This document shows positions 11,201 through 21,831 of a stretch of 64,000 nucleotides of DNA, piece after piece. A program made the position numbers and the translations under genes. The number at the start of each line of letters is the position of its first letter. Within the stretch, counting starts at the first letter, position 1. The notes beneath the pieces are model-generated. The model was not told the DNA's origin and ran no database searches. It was given only the letters and a program-made list of their open reading frames with translations. The stretch comes from Gaertneriomyces semiglobifer (Eukaryota; Chytridiomycota; Chytridiomycetes; Spizellomycetales; Spizellomycetaceae), in assembly GCA_025558075.1 (NCBI GenBank), contig JAHLKF010000017.1:124001-188000 (forward strand), given 5' to 3'.

Positions 11201-12342
11201 TTAACGGAATAATTTAGATAACACACTCTGCTTCAGCCCTCCATTCTCGGGTTTCGCCCCGCTACCTTCATCAGCAACCTTTCGCTGCTTGAACTTACGT
11301 CTCACCTCTGCTTTATCACCCATGCTCGGTCTCTTTTCAGTCTCATGTGTCGTCTCACCCTCATCTTCCACCTTTCTCTTCCTCTTTTTCTCCTCCATTG
11401 CCTCCACCATCTTTGCCATCTGTACATTCTTCTGGTAGCCCTTTGCTTCTCGTTTTGCCATGGCCATCTCGGTGCGGACCCTTTGCTCCCGCACTTTCTT
11501 CTCGTAGGCAATCTGTTCAGTCAAATGGTTCCACTTGAACCGCGGCAGATACTTCATGTTCCAAATATCATCATAATATCGGCTCCGTTTCTTCCCTCCA
11601 ATCTGCTTCCCGTTCAAGTGTTCTGCGGTTAGCCGCGCATCGGTCTTGGAGGTGAACTCGACCCACCCTTCGACAAAATTCTGACGAGAGTTTTTGCGGT
11701 ACTTTTTACGACGGGCCGCGGTGAGCGGGTTTTCGGGAACGAGGTAAATGCGATTAATTGTGCCGTGGGAGGAAAGAAGTTGTCGTAGCTTTTGAGGGCG
11801 CATGAAGGGTGGGACGCGGGAGAGATAGATGATACCAGATTTTGAGAGGGAAGATGACTTGAGGGCGGTGGATGTGAGAGGTTTGGCACTTGAAGATGCC
11901 GTGGGGGGAGCGTGGTAAAGGTTATGCCACCGTCGGAGCCATCTTCCTCGGCATCCCCACTCGGCACATTCTGCGCCTCGTCTTCGGCTTCACTGTCAAA
12001 CTCGTCCGAATCCGCAGCTTGATCACTGTCGCTTGACGGCGATGTCTTTGCACCTGCTACGTTTTGCTCGTCGCCATCAGTATCCTCCTCACTCTGCCAT
12101 TCCTCTTCCTCGCCGTTCTCATCCCCACTTTCTTCATCGCTCATCACAAATCGACTATCCGTCCCAGACCGCCCCACTGTCTTTAAATACATTCCCTCGT
12201 GTTCGTCTTCACTTTCACCATCACTCTTTCCCTCGTCTCCATCGTCGCCCGCGATATCCAATGCCAGGGCCTGTCGCGCCTTGATCTTTTCTTCCGTGTC
12301 AACCGGAGCCACAGGCTGCTTTGGCTTCTTGTGTCGCGCCAT
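11201..12342 (-). CDS. ESF2: Pre-rRNA processing protein Esf2/ABT1, with apparent frameshift
   Basis: Nucleolar RNA-binding protein of the small-subunit processome (yeast Esf2, human ABT1). Translation starts at the minus-strand ATG at 12342 (MARHKKPKQ); the first 145 or so residues are highly acidic, with DEESGDENGEEEEW and similar runs. The conserved part begins SKSGIIYLSRVPPFMRPQKL and continues with the RRM (LVPENPLTAARRKKYRKNSR, FVEGWVEFTSKTDAR, YYDDIWNMKYLPRFKWNHLT) and a charged helical tail. The two parts are in different frames. The shift lies near a run of six G at about 11909-11914 on the plus strand; one extra base there would join them perfectly. No intron with good splice sites of the right length spans it. 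I infer a one-base deletion, more likely assembly error than a true pseudogene because both halves are conserved. Confidence 0.85.
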
Positions 12343-12813
12343 TCCTTCCAATCCTCTCTTCTCTTCTAGTCTCCTTCGCCGACTCCTGCACTCTACTACG
12401 ATGGTTGATACAAGTGTTGTTGGCAGTGTTGGACTGGCGAAGGGTAAAAAAGTCTCAGTGCAGGTGTTATGTTCTGATAGCGATAACAAAATGTAACGAA
12501 CATCACCAAACTGACACATCCTTCAAAACGACAGGTTTATCTCGCAAAAGCATCTCACAGAAGGATAGGGAGGGGGATCCGTAGGATCCTAGGAGTGAAT
12601 AGCAGGTTTCTGGATGGCAGAGGGAGGAGTTGCAGCTGGTTGGTAGCTGTGGGTGCTTGTGTGACTTTTCATCGTCATTAGCTATCAATCCAGCCTGGCA
12701 GCTCAAACCTTCGGGAAGCTCTATCAGAGCTCAGATAACTACGTTTGTAAGAGTGTATTATTGTTATAAGAACAGGCTTTCTGCATTATTGCTTTACAAT
12801 TTACGGATTAGAG
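12343..12813. other. Divergent intergenic region (ESF2 / FNIP)
   Basis: Head-to-head spacer that must carry both promoters. It shows pyrimidine-rich stretches and a short GGATCC-containing inverted pair near 12576-12590. No coding frame of note was found. Confidence 0.5.
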
Positions 12814-15735
12814 ATGTTCACCCGACTGTTCCGTCGACAATCACAGTCCACATCTAACACCACTCAACCGCACAAGGAAAGGGGAAATACCCAACATAGT
12901 CATAGCAACGCGAGCAATGGGAAGGGTGATGCCAGCAGTACTCACATCACCAAGGATGCCGGCCCGAATAACGAGAACAAGAAGCTGGACGAAAGTATAC
13001 GAAAGGCGCTCCGTATCTTGATCTGTCAAGACACCGGGGATAAAAAGAAGCTGGTTTTGTACGATTCGGCTTTTGATGTTGATATCAACACCCAAGCTGC
13101 TCCAAGTCAAGGTCAAGGCCGGGATGTTCCTGGGGCTGCGAATGGCAGCCACTCCACAGGCGTAAACATCAAGATTCCACGACGGCACGACGACCATTCC
13201 ATGAGTGGGAGCATGGGCGGGAGTTGGAGAGGCACTTGGGTTGGAAGCTGGAGTAGTTTTCGGAGCATAAGAGACTCTGGGAGCACGACTGTTAGGGAAA
13301 AGGGGATGAGAGATCAGCGGGAGAAGGACTCAATGAGGCGATTGTCTGGCGTGAGTAGCGTAGGGGGAAGGGGTGACGATGGGAGAGACTGGAGATCCGG
13401 AAGGGGGTTTATTGGAGGGAGACGCAAGGTAAGTACGTGCAAATATCATAGATGAAGAAGCCCAAGTGTTACATTTCGGATGGCAATGGGTTCAACTATT
13501 GACATTAACTAATGATTCCTCTTCTTTATCGCCACATCGTACAGTCATTGAAGAATCTCGATCTCATTGGGGAAATGATGTTCGGCGCTGTCCCGCTCAC
13601 GCCCAAAGGCATTACCACTAAAATTCACTACTTTCGGGCACCGCACCTGCAAATTCTTATTACCAAAGTATTCACGCTCCCCACTGACATAGACGAGCAA
13701 GAAGAAGAAGAGATGTTATCACATTTATTGGCGCATGCGAGAACGGGAAGTTTAAGTAGCTCTTACGAGAGCGATGAAAGTTGGAGTCCAGTGGGAAGTG
13801 TGGAAGGGGGAGATGGGAGTTGGCGGAGCGGGTGGGGTAGGCACAGTGGAGCGCTAAAGGTTTGCATTCATGAACGACTTCATTTTTGTGCTTCCGATGG
13901 GCGACGCTGAGCTCACTGGATTCATTCCCTCCTTTTGACTGAATATTCAATCAGAAACCGCGAAGGCGAGTCTCCTACAGCGTCGCGCTCCTAATTGACT
14001 GTTCCTCCACGCCTTTGCTCCGCGATTTTGTCTTTACCCATTATATCCTCCTCGAAAGACATCTTCTTCGCCTACAAAAGAAGGTGCTTCTCATCATCAT
14101 GGAATCTCTGCGATCCGACCACACCCCTTCTTCCTCTTCCTCGTCCATCCCGTGTTCCGAATCTCACGCGCGCTACCACGATTTCCCGCGACGACCGCCA
14201 TCCACGAGCTCCACATCCACCTCCTCAATCTCGGTGTCCGACCGCGACACGCTTTCGTTTCCGTGGTTCAGCACTGCGTATGCGTTGCAGAGCGATACGG
14301 ATTTGATGGAAGTCGTGCATCGCGTGCAAGACAATATTTCGATTCTGTATGAAGCCCCGCGAATGGAGGAGCCGATTTGGTTGGATATGGAGTGTTTCCC
14401 GCAACGATCTGGAGACGTGGCCGAGCGGTTTGTGAAGATGTTCAAAGAGATGATAGAAGAGTTAAACGCCGTGGGGAAGAGCGGGTGAGTTTTCCATTGT
14501 TGTTTTCAAACCTGCTGGATGCAGCAATTTTGTGACTTCACGTTCGCGGACGGCATGGGGTTTTTTCTTTGGATACTAAGTTCAATAATTTTGCAGGTTC
14601 TTAATCACTTTTATTACGGCGCTCCTCATGCATCACACGGGCTGGACTCAGACGCTGTTACCCTCCACCGCATTCTCGCCTACGTCCCCTACATCTTCTC
14701 CCTCCACATCAAACCCATATATCACCCAAATCAACCAACTGTACGGAAACACCACCTCGCCGCCACGTACAGCGCGAACACTTGTTATTGGAAATAAAAC
14801 GTTTGCCCAGAAACTGCTGAGCATTGCAACGTACTTTGTGCGATGCACGGAGCTGGTAGAAGGGGTGCAGCAGGCTGTACCCCATGGTGACAATGAGGGG
14901 ACCGTGGGGGGTGACGAGCAGGCACAGGAAGTGGAGTTGGGCGGGTACGTGGAAATAGCATTACCAGGGTAAGTACGTGTGCCATCCCATGATATTAATC
15001 CAGCTTGAAAATCTCCGTCACTTCAACGCAGCGCGAAAGTAGAGGTGGAATGGCCTAATGCTAAAGTCCCGTTTCTTTTCTTTTCCGTGCAGGACCCAAG
15101 TCGTACATACGATACCCTCCGCCTCGGACCCACTTCCCCCGATTCCTCTTCACCGTTTCACGTATAGTAGGTCCCTTCTAGGTGGATACAACCATACCCA
15201 CTCCACCACCGACCGGTCACGACTACCACCACCCACAGCCGCAGACCACAATCCCATGCCGACACTCTACTCCCCAGACTTTGCAATCATGGCGCTGCCC
15301 ATGCTCCCGCCCATGTCAGTGCTCACCGACGATCTAGCTTTTGATTCAGAGTTGTCAGGGGGCACCGCGACAGTAGTGGTTGTGGATTGCGAAGGGTACG
15401 CCGTTCGACTAATTAGACGTCGCGTGGCGTCCCCAGGCGCTGTACGTAGTGAATGGGGAAGTGGTGTTAGCGGTAGTGGCGGCGGCAGTAGCGCCGGACG
15501 GCTACGACCGCGCAATGCAGAGACATTTGTTGTTCCTTTTGGTGGGGACCACAGTGAGAGTGACAAGGGTGGTGGACAAAGCGTCAAGCAGGGCGTGGAG
15601 CGGATGGTGGAGGGAGTCACAGCGTTGTTGGAGTGTGGGTTTGGAGCAGCGGATGTGGTAGAGTATTTGGAGATGGGGTTGCGAGATATATTGGCAGGCA
15701 TGATGCGACGAGGTGAGGTCCGAGTGTCTGGGTGA
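12814..15735 (+). CDS. FNIP: Folliculin-interacting protein (FNIP/Lst4-like)
   Basis: DENN-family partner of folliculin; the pair is a GAP for Rag GTPases and links amino-acid status to TORC1 at the vacuole or lysosome. Exons 12814..13428, 13545..13859, 13955..14484, 14597..14968 and 15093..15735 give 824 residues. FNIP hallmarks are IRKALRILICQDTG and KKLVLYDSAF in the first exon, LIGEMMFGAVPLTPKGITTK opening the second, SYSVALLIDCS in the third, and GFLITFITALLMHHTGW across the third splice. The C-terminus has RSLLGGY, SPDFAIMALPML and TVVVVDCEGYAVRLIRRR, matching the family's DENN end. Glycine/serine-rich inserts separate the blocks. The last intron (124 bp, ending ttccgtgcag) was chosen because it alone restores the RSLLGGY frame. 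Confidence 0.85.
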
Positions 15736-16005
15736 TCGGTGGTCGGTGGTGCGGGTAATGGGAATGAGGGGGTGGGCGGGATTTTTTAGATGAACATTGA
15801 CTGCCTCTATTTTTGCGCGTGAACGCGTATGTCTATACGAACGGAATAAAGTGAACCAAACCTATCGGTGCGGTCGTGGCATTCGACGAGGTCCCGCTTG
15901 CTAATAAAGCGAGCCATGTCTTTGTGCGTCGACTTTCCAGAGAGTCACAGGGTGTGCGTGAATGCAGTTCATCTCCAAGAAAACGTAAACGCGGTACGAG
16001 ACCAT

Positions 16006-17700
16006 TTACTCGTCTACCGTGTCCATCTCAATATCGATGCCGAAATCAGCAGGATCCCCAACCGCGGCGTCCATCTTCACGTCGCCCGCCCACACCCTTA
16101 AACAACTCTCCGCCTCATTTTTAACCAGCAACAAGTTTCCGTTCTTCGTTTGCCCCAATCGGACGAGGAGGTCACAAATTGCCGTGCGAACGTCGCGTAC
16201 GAACGGATCCTCATTTTCCAGTGAAGATGCGGTTGAGATTGCGGGTTCGGAGAGTTGAGGAGTTGGAGGTTGATGGATGCGCGTAAGACAGTGCAGTGCC
16301 GTGCGTACAACGGCCCAGGACGGAGTTTGGAGGGCGGACGTGTAGAGACGTACTATCTGCTCGCGTTCTTCTGGTCCTTCCTGTTTCAGTGATTCTTGAG
16401 TGTGATTCTGCTGGGTGTCCTTGGAGCTTGCTAGATCCGTATTTCGGGCACCAAGTTCTGTGCTCGAAGCGTTGATAGTAAAATCGGCTTGTTCTCGTGC
16501 ATCGTGACTGACCAGGAGAGCAATGATCTCCAGCAACCAGATCTGAAGAAACGGGGCATGAGCTCTTTGAAAGTCGTACTCTGGAATGTGGCTTAGAATG
16601 ATCTGTGTGTTGATGTGAAGAAAGGCAGGTAGGAGGGCAGAATATGAAGTTCGAATGTGCGGTTGCTTGCTTTCGTTCTGGTAGTACGAAAACGCAAGGG
16701 CAGGTGGCAGGTGAGTTCCACTACTGTAACCCTCGACTTGAGACTCACGAACGAAAATGCGTATACGTACTGTAATCAACCCATGATAACACGCCAAAAC
16801 GCCAGACAAACAATCCACACCACCAACCAAACACTTTCTGACCCGCTTCTCGATATCACTTCCGTACGCGAATCCTAGTCCTGGTGCGTCCCCCAGTCTG
16901 TCTCCACAAACCTGGGCGATTCTCCGCAAGACAAACAAGGCCTTTCCCCTGACGTCCTCTCTTTTCAAACATTTGAGTACGCTCGGCAAGAGAGTTTGAA
17001 CCATGAGCACGCCTTCATCTGAGGGCGCAAGGATAGTGGCCAGACATGTTAATGCGCAGAGAACGACGGAGGGAATGGGCGAGGAAATGTCGGATAGGAG
17101 TGTATTCGTCATCAGGAGGCAGAGTGGCGAGGCGGGAGTGAGGAACTGGGTGAGGACGGTGTATGCTATAATAGATTGCGGCAGCATGTGTTAACTCGGG
17201 GAGCGACAGGGGGGCAAAGTTTGAAAGAATAGGAAATGCTTTACCAATACGCTTGGGCCATCCCCATTCGGATGACCGGATGAGATTAATAGCTTTAATA
17301 TCTGCAAAGCGACAGGGCTGCCCATGTGTTTCGATAATCAGACATCGAAGGAGAAGTTCTGCTGTTTCTCCCTACGAATACAGTGTTCATTAGATACAAT
17401 AAGTCAAGTTGCGCAGAAGCCCTCCACAATGGCGGAACAGTACTTACTTACACTCGGTACTCTTTCATCACCTCTTTCCAAGAACTTCAGACGGATGGCT
17501 TCGCGCTCTGCAGAGAGGACAACGCTTTCTTCGTTGTCGGTTTTACAGAATGCAAGTGAAGTAAGGAATGCATGGTGGGCTGCGGAGAAGCGATCATCTT
17601 TGTAGGAAGATCTACGTAGGTCGTCCATCACCGTCAGGTGTGGGCATGTATACGGGAGGCAGGATCTTGTGAGAGTGAGGACCACGCGCTGAAGCACCAT
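16006..17700 (-). CDS. Adaptin-like protein resembling AP-4 epsilon, no ear domain
   Basis: N-terminal adaptin (alpha-solenoid) protein of 480 residues. Minus-strand exons are 17700..17452, 17371..17245, 17165..16771 and 16677..16006. Recognisable adaptin blocks are a leading helix with VVLSAEREAIRLKFLER, then GETAELLLRCLIIETHG, LTQFLTPASPLCLLMTNTLL, PIPSVVLCALTCLATIL and LPSVLKCLKREDVRGKAL, each aligning with the trunk of large AP chains. The block HAPFLQIWLLEIIALL resembles AP-4 epsilon (APFIQIKLLKILALL) more than AP-1 gamma. Full-length epsilon chains are about 1,100 residues; this one stops after the trunk, with no hinge or ear, and its last 150 residues are divergent. The 93-bp last intron is a multiple of three, so its removal is inferred from gtacgt/ccag ends. 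It could also be a degenerate adaptin of another class. Confidence 0.65.
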
Positions 17701-17781
17701 CTCCTTTGGAATTTGGACCGAAACGATGCTTAGAACAAGAAATGTATTTCGAACTCAATTTCAATTCATTGGAATACAAGT

Positions 17782-18234
17782 TTACTCAGGTTCAGGACTA
17801 GGAGTAACAGGAAGCGGAACTATCCCATGCGCACAAGGTTCCTTTGAAACCCCGTCATCACCAGCACCTGCTGGAGTACTCATACATCCCCCAGTTCCAT
17901 CGCCCCCACCATCACAGCTACTAACAACATTGGCCCCCGCAACCATAACGCACTGCACAAACTCGGGAGTGGACACCCAACCACAGGTGCCATTCTTCAA
18001 CTGAGTACACTCGGCCACAGCATAACACGCGTACTCTGGGCGAAAGATACACGGACTGGCCATGTTGTCGGTTGAGCATATCTCGCCGGAGCAGCCGGAC
18101 CGCATGCAGTAGTTATCGTGGTTCTTGTCATATTTGGTGTGCGATGATGAAGGGTATGGGTCCGTCGGCAGTGCCGTTATGTGTGCAGCGAGAGAGACAA
18201 TCAAGAGTCCGAGGAGTATCGTTTGCTTGTACAT
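17782..18234 (-). CDS. Small secreted protein with an eight-cysteine cluster
   Basis: Single-exon gene for 150 residues. A signal peptide (about residues 1-21, with core ILLGLLIVSLAAHITA) predicts secretion. Eight cysteines follow in one block: YCMRSGCSGEIC, then C-x9-C in SPCIFRPEYACYAVAEC, then GTCGW and PEFVQC. From memory this spacing and the words GCSGE-C, RPEYACY, CGW-x-TPE resemble the eight-cysteine-cluster domain annotated in bacterial secreted or lipoproteins; I know no fungal family like it. Three further cysteines and a Gly/Asp-rich then Pro-rich tail (PLPVTPSPEPE) follow. The ATG at 18234 is chosen because it begins the signal peptide. A TATATAAA box lies about 100 bases upstream. 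Function unknown. Confidence 0.8.
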   Translation of the reverse strand: MYKQTILLGLLIVSLAAHITALPTDPYPSSSHTKYDKNHDNYCMRSGCSGEICSTDNMASPCIFRPEYACYAVAECTQLKNGTCGWVSTPEFVQCVMVAGANVVSSCDGGGDGTGGCMSTPAGAGDDGVSKEPCAHGIVPLPVTPSPEPE

Positions 18235-19115
18235 CTCGACCAGTCTTCCATTACATATAGAAGGATGAAAGAATCGATGTGTTTTTCTCACCCAACGGTG
18301 ATCAATGCTGTCAAACTTTATTTCATTGCGTGCTTTATATATAGGCTGCGTTACTACATGTGGCTTGACAATGGAGGGTCTGGCATGTTCTGCTGCAAGT
18401 TCTATACCCTGTTGACACTTGTGACAGGTCGTCAATAACGATGTGACTTACTCATTAGCTCTTAAAGTTCACGGGTTGAATGCATGAATAAAGGGCACAT
18501 GGACATGCTAGAATGAAAAAAGAAAGCCAAACCGGCACGGCATGCATTATGAAGACTGCCCTCCGAAGAGATCCATTTGTTTGAGCAAGTGTTCAAATTG
18601 ACAATGAGAGAATCACCACGTCTGCTGGTCAAGCTTCCCCCAATTCATCAGCATTTTGCACCTGTTGTTGTCACGATTGCCATTCATTATCCACTTTTTG
18701 AAGAAAGGAATTGAATGCTCCAGTCAGTCGGTGACAAGAACAACAACGCGCTTTCGCGAGTGATGACATAAACATTGAATATCACATGAGTACTCACGTG
18801 GGTATCATATGACCCAACTGGTGGCGTCGTGTGGCGTTTGAGTGTTAGGGTTTGCTATCGCATTGTCCGAAACGCGTCGCGCGTTGCGATATTTCGCAGT
18901 TTTTGATTTTTGATATTGCGTGTGCGATAGGTGAGAGGTCAGATTGTAGTCTTGTGGGGAGGTATTACGATAGTAGCAGAGTAGCGAAAAGAGATAGAGA
19001 GGGATAGAGAGAGAGTGTGTGTGTGCTTGTGTGTGAGAGAGAGAGAGAGAAGTTAAAGAGGGCATTGATTCCTCGTTGGGAAAAGGTAAAAGCACATACT
19101 GCAACGAATTGAAAG
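18235..19115. other. Divergent intergenic region with GA/GT microsatellite
   Basis: Shared upstream region of the eight-cysteine gene and P5C dehydrogenase. It contains the TATA box above, a CACGTG E-box at 18795-18800, and an imperfect GAGA/GTGT simple repeat at about 18990-19051 next to the dehydrogenase start. No coding frame is convincing. Confidence 0.5.
18334..18341 (-). promoter_or_regulatory. TATA box of the eight-cysteine protein gene
   Basis: The minus strand reads TATATAAA here, 100-107 bases upstream of the start codon of the secreted cysteine protein. Position and sequence fit a strong fungal TATA element; function is inferred. Confidence 0.5.
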
Positions 19116-21176
19116 ATGAAGGTCGGAAAGAGAGCTTTCAGTACGGCAACGGCTGCCGTGAGGCAGCACCAGAACTCATTGATGGGGTTGTCCCAGGCCC
19201 CACAATTGGGCACGTTCACGGTATGTCCTCTTCCTTTCCGTGTCGTGCGTCCGTCTCGCGAACCACTGCTCAACCTTCCCCACTTCTACGCAGCTTCCCG
19301 CGATTAAAAATGAGCCAGTGGTAAGCACCTTTATACCGCGTTGTGAAGGCAACTTGTAGAGAATAGTTGTGCTGAACCAGGGTTACTGATAGCACGAATA
19401 TGCACCGGGTTCCGCGGATCGCAAAGGACTTCAAAGCGCGCTTGCCGAGCTTCGCGCACAGATCGCCACCGACGGTCCCATTCCCATTCCGTCCATCGTG
19501 TCCGGCACATCCATCCATTCCTCTCAGACACTCTCGCAAAACCTCCCGTTCGAACACCAAACCAACCTCGCGACGTCTCATCTCGCGACACCCGCCACCA
19601 TCCAACTCGCCATCAAAAAAGCGCTCGAAGTCAAACCCTATTGGGAATCTCTCCCCTTTTCGGACCGCGCCGCCATCTTTCTCAAAGCCGCCGACCTGCT
19701 TTCGACGAAATACCGACACAAGGTGATGGCAGCCACCATGCTGGGCCAGGCCAAGAACGCTTACCAGGCCGAAATCGACGCTGCCGCCGAACTCGCTGAT
19801 TTCTGGCGGTTCAATTGCCAGTATGCTGCTCAGATCTACGCTGACCAGCCGGTGATGAACAGCCCGCATACGTGGAACCGGATGGAGTATCGTGGGTTGG
19901 AAGGGTTTGTCGTTGCTTATTCCCCGTTTAATTTCACGGCTATTGGTGGAAACCTTGTCAGTGCTCCCGCGTTGATGGGGAATGTTGTTTTGTGGAAGCC
20001 TTCTCCAATGGCGATGTACTCTAACTACTTGGTGTACGAGGTGCTCAAGGAGGCTGGTTTACCTGATGGAGTGATCCAGTTCTTACCTGCCGATGCAGAG
20101 CTCATGACCAAAGTAAGCTTACACTAACACATACGATCAGGCTTATGGATCGTGTATCATCTAACAACTGTATTCTTGTAGGAAACGTTCTCCCATCCGG
20201 CGTTTACGGGACTCCACTTTACGGGCTCCACCCACATCTTCCGCCACCTCTACCAAACCATCTCCAACAACCTCCTCACCTACAAAAGCTACCCCCGCAT
20301 CGTCGGCGAAACCGGCGGCAAAAACATGCACTTCATCCACCCCTCCGCCGACGTCCAAAACGCCGCCTACCAAACCGTCCGTGGCGCATTCGAATACAAC
20401 GGCCAAAAATGCAGCGCCACATCTCGCTGCTACGTCCCCGAATCCCTCTGGCCCACCTTCCGCGACACAATGGTTTCCGAAACCCAGCGTCTCAAAATGG
20501 GGCCCGTGGACGATTTCCAAAACTTTATCACGGCAGTCATCAATGAACAATCCTATAAGCGTATCACTTCCTACCTTGAGCGTATACAGAGTGGTGAGAT
20601 CCGGGATTGTGAGGTGTTGGCGGGCGGAAAGTACAGTGATGAGAAGGGGTGGTATATCGAACCCACCATTGTTCAGACAAAGGATATGTATACACCCACC
20701 ATGAAAGACGAGTTGTTTGGACCCGTGTTGACGTGTTATGTGTATAAAGACGCCGAATGGGAGACGGTCTTGAAACAGGCGGATGAAACCACTCCGTATG
20801 CATTAACCGCTGCCATGTAAGTCACAAAAAAAAACAAAACACAAAAAAAAAAAACTCCCCACACACGATTGTTAACTCACTCTCGATTGTTTTTTTTTAT
20901 TTTTTTTTTAGTTTTGCTACATCCCGACCCGCCATCCACCAAATCTCCCACCGCCTCCTGCACACAGCCGGAAACCTCTACATCAACGATAAATCCACCG
21001 GCGCCGTCGTCGGCCAACAACCCTTTGGCGGCGCCCGGGCGTCGGGGACAAACGACAAGGCTGGGTCCATGCTCAATTTGTTGAGGTGGACGTCTCCCCG
21101 CACTGTTAAGGAAACGTTTGTGCCGTTGAGTGGGGTGGGGTATGTCAGTAATCAGGCGGATTTTGTGGATGCGTGA
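19116..21176 (+). CDS. PUT2: Delta-1-pyrroline-5-carboxylate dehydrogenase, mitochondrial
   Basis: Oxidises pyrroline-5-carboxylate/glutamate semialdehyde to glutamate with NAD+, the last step of proline catabolism, in the matrix. Exons 19116..19220, 19294..19320, 19393..20112, 20182..20816 and 20912..21176 give 583 residues, near the family's 560-575. The N-terminus MKVGKRAFSTATAAVRQHQ is a mitochondrial presequence. Exon 2 is a 27-nt micro-exon encoding LPAIKNEPV, the conserved NEPV start of the mature enzyme. Conserved blocks are YSPFNFTAIGGNL, GNVVLWKPSP, FTGSTHIF, the GETGGKN general-base glutamate (about residue 326), and the nucleophile in GQKCSATSR (Cys about 361). IEPTIVQ, KDELFGPVLTCYVY and QQPFGGARASGTNDKAG follow. 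Intron 4 is full of A and T runs. Confidence 0.95.
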
Positions 21177-21831
21177 TGAATGTGAAATGGGGAGACGAAA
21201 GGTGTGTGTGATTGAAGCTTGTGGGGTTGTGTGTGCGGGGTTTGTGAGAGAGAAAGAGGGAGGGAGAAAGAGCGAGAGGGACGTTGTGTATTTTTTTTCA
21301 TTTATTTTCTACTCTTTGATGATTTTTATCTAAACATCTGCTGTCTTATTTTCAATTTTTTCTCTCTGTTTGTTGTAATTGTTATACATGTGTTGTAGTG
21401 TGGTGGTGGGAGGAAGGGAAGGGAAAAAGCGCTAGCGCCACCTATCTCCAAACTTGTCCATTTCAATCCTTCGGTTACAACGCACACATCGGTTACAACG
21501 CACAAATCTGGTGAATATCTGAGTATCTGGGTGTGTGTTAAGCAAACCAGACCCCCTCAAACGTCAAACACGATGTATACGGTATACATACATATACCCA
21601 GTGTAGGTAGGGAAGTAGGTAAGTAAGGTATGCAGTCCACACAACGCCCCCTCCAAAAAAAACCCCCCACACGGCGATCTCACTCTCTCGATCGTCAAAT
21701 CGCTTAACCCCCTCATGTGCTTTCCGGATGGTTTTACCGGAACAAAAAGCTATAAAGAAACCTTTTCCCTAAACTACTAATGAACCACCGCAATGTTCGT
21801 TTCTCCGTTTTTTGTGTGTGCTTTTGTGGAA
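21177..21831. other. Convergent intergenic region
   Basis: Region between the 3' ends of P5C dehydrogenase and the F-box gene. It is AT- and GT-rich with homopolymer runs and shows no conserved coding or RNA feature that I can recognise. Confidence 0.5.

Noticed and set aside
15003..15092. Extra small FNIP exon (AKVEVEWPNAKVPF reading)
   Set aside because: Using it would put the last exon in a frame that stops early; one longer intron ending at ttccgtgcag gives the conserved RSLLGGY end.
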